Under the pieces are notes generated by a model. That model saw nothing but the letters and a program-made list of their open reading frames with translations. It searched no databases and had not been told where the DNA came from. From Qipengyuania gaetbuli (GTDB lineage Bacteria; Pseudomonadota; Alphaproteobacteria; Sphingomonadales; Sphingomonadaceae): a DNA stretch of 64,000 bases. Positions 62,746-64,000 of the stretch are shown here, piece after piece. Positions within the stretch are counted from its first letter, which is position 1. Each line of letters begins with the position of its first letter. The DNA lies in NCBI RefSeq assembly GCF_020171365.1, contig NZ_JAIUZO010000002.1, positions 1,892,001 to 1,956,000 of the forward strand, read 5' to 3'. The translations under genes were made by a program, and so were the position numbers.

Positions 62746-64000
62746 TGGAAGAGGCCGCCGTGTCTACCGATGCGTCGAAGCGCAGGTCCATCGCAGGGCG
62801 CATTGCTAAATGGTCGCTGGGGCTACTCGGCGGCGCGGTGCTGCTGGTCGTGGGCGCGCTCCTGCTTCTCAACACCCCCATCGGGGAACGTTTCCTCGCT
62901 GACCGGATCGCGCGCCACGTCTTTCCCAACGGCCTCAAAATCGCCATCGGCCGGATCGACGGAAATATCTACGGCGATGCGGTCCTGCACGATGTGCGCG
63001 TGTCCGATCCGCAAGGCGTCTTCCTGACCATCCCGCGCGCCGAGATCGACTGGAACCCGCGCGGCTGGCTGCGCAACCGGCTCGATATCGACAGCTTCGT
63101 CGCCCGCCGCGGAAACCTGTCGCGCATACCGGAATTCCTGCCGAGCGAGGATGACGGTCCGGTGCTTCCCGGCTTCGACATCGCGGTCGACCGATTCGAA
63201 ATCGATAATCTCACGCTTGCGCCGGGAATTGCCGGCGACGCCTCCCAGCGCGTGGATCTTGCTGCCGAAGTCCAGGTCCGTGACCGGCTCCTGTTCGTCG
63301 ATGGCGATGCCAAGCTGGGCGCGGACGATTCCCTGGCCTTGCTACTGCACGCAGAGCCGGACGGGGACGATTTCGACCTCTCCGCCGATATCAGCGCAAG
63401 CGAGGGCGGGGCGATTGCCGGCATTCTGGGTGTCGAGGGGCCTTACGAGGCGCGCCTGCGCGGCGAGGGCACCTGGTCGGCGTGGAAGGGCGGCTTGCTG
63501 GTTCGCAGCGGGGAAGACCGTATCGCAGCGCTCCGCATCACCAATCGTGAGGGCGTGTTCGGAGTTCTCGGCAAATTCGACGCGACCGACTTCGTCGACG
63601 GCCTGCCCGAACGGGCGCTCGGCAATGACACGGCGATCAAGGCAAGGCTGACCATCGACGACCGCAAATTCGACGGGCGAACGATACTCGTCGGGCGGGG
63701 CATACTGCTCGATGGCAACGGCCTGCTCGATCTCGCGGAAAACCGTGTCGAGGATTACCGGCTCGCCGCCCGGCTCCGCGATCCGGCGCTATTCGATGAT
63801 GGCCTGCGTCTCAACGGTACGACCGCGACTGCAACGCTGAACGGTGCTTTCGACCAGCTCGACATCGTCCACGAACTCAGGATCGGCGAGCTCGTTTCGG
63901 GTGAGACCCGGGTCACTTCCCTCAGGCAGCAAGGCACGGCCCGCTATGACGGCAAGACCTGGACTGTCCCGCTGGCTGTCACCGCAGGACGGGTTTCGAC
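62745..64000 (+). CDS. tamB: Translocation and assembly module inner-membrane protein TamB, N-terminal part
   Basis: The frame is open to the window edge, giving 418 residues of a protein usually well over 1000 long. It starts with a cytoplasmic arm and one membrane helix (WSLGLLGGAVLLVVGALLLLN). The TamB-like NTPIGERFLADRIARHVFPNGLKIAIGRIDGNIYGDAVLHDVRV follows, the classical beginning of AsmA-like repeats. TamB bridges inner and outer membranes and acts in lipid transport or protein assembly with TamA. Its ATG overlaps the tamA stop by one base (TGATG). Confidence 0.92.
   Translation, partial: MEEAAVSTDASKRRSIAGRIAKWSLGLLGGAVLLVVGALLLLNTPIGERFLADRIARHVFPNGLKIAIGRIDGNIYGDAVLHDVRVSDPQGVFLTIPRAEIDWNPRGWLRNRLDIDSFVARRGNLSRIPEFLPSEDDGPVLPGFDIAVDRFEIDNLTLAPGIAGDASQRVDLAAEVQVRDRLLFVDGDAKLGADDSLALLLHAEPDGDDFDLSADISASEGGAIAGILGVEGPYEARLRGEGTWSAWKGGLLVRSGEDRIAALRITNREGVFGVLGKFDATDFVDGLPERALGNDTAIKARLTIDDRKFDGRTILVGRGILLDGNGLLDLAENRVEDYRLAARLRDPALFDDGLRLNGTTATATLNGAFDQLDIVHELRIGELVSGETRVTSLRQQGTARYDGKTWTVPLAVTAGRVS

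Overview
The window is a high-GC (roughly 65 percent) chromosomal segment of an alphaproteobacterium. Gene content points to the order Sphingomonadales, most probably Erythrobacteraceae (Erythrobacter/Qipengyuania-like). The grounds are two very large TonB-dependent receptors, several exported peptidases and hydrolases (S46, M16, metzincin, penicillin acylase, amidohydrolase), GatCAB, a CpaA-to-TadC pilus cluster, the order argS-SPOR-nagZ-scpA-scpB-tatABC, and bacterial protein-leucyltransferase next to tamAB. This assignment is inference from gene families and order; no database search was possible. No rRNA, tRNA, CRISPR array, integrase or insertion sequence was recognised.

Layout. 1-8.0 kb: rluC-like (cut by the window edge) and crcB on the minus strand, then rpsU, an anchored FKBP isomerase, gatC-gatA-gatB-trmL and an S46 dipeptidyl peptidase. 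8.1-13.0 kb: an accessory stretch with a small membrane protein, a minus-strand run of five exported proteins (four lipoproteins plus a periplasmic protein built from two copies of one domain), an AraC-type regulator with its own tandem operator, and a small beta-rich protein. 13.1-18.2 kb: M16 protease and penicillin-acylase homologue, divergent from a HerA-like ATPase. 19.9-22.5 kb: clpB behind a sigma-32-type promoter. 22.5-30.6 kb: two TonB-dependent receptors pointing at each other, separated by 0.85 kb holding terminators, a broken reading frame and a G-rich tract. 30.6-36.9 kb: thiolase, SDR dehydrogenase, exported metzincin, enoyl-CoA hydratase and MarR regulator. 36.9-44.5 kb: minus-strand tad/cpa pilus operon (cpaA-B-C-D-E-tadB-tadC) that lacks the ATPase cpaF/tadA. 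44.6-64 kb: housekeeping genes: hydrolase, FAD oxidoreductase, DUF1508, rnhA, thrB, ispH, argS, SPOR protein, nagZ, scpAB, tatABC, amidohydrolase, ilvA, bpt, tamA and the start of tamB.

How the genes fit together. The TonB receptors plus secreted peptidases and amidases suggest a scavenger of peptides and other polymers. Thiolase, SDR and enoyl-CoA hydratase form a fatty-acid or branched-chain degradation set, possibly under the adjacent MarR. TatABC, TamAB, SPOR/NagZ and the lipoproteins serve the cell envelope.

The most unusual signals are regulatory. A near-identical 20-bp palindrome lies both inside the clpB promoter and between the second TonB receptor and the thiolase. A full CtrA-type box lies ahead of bpt-tamA-tamB. 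There are structured or peptide-coding leaders before rpsU and both TonB receptors, and a 21-bp-phased direct repeat before the AraC gene. In addition, tamA has no ATG, GTG or TTG at its expected start.
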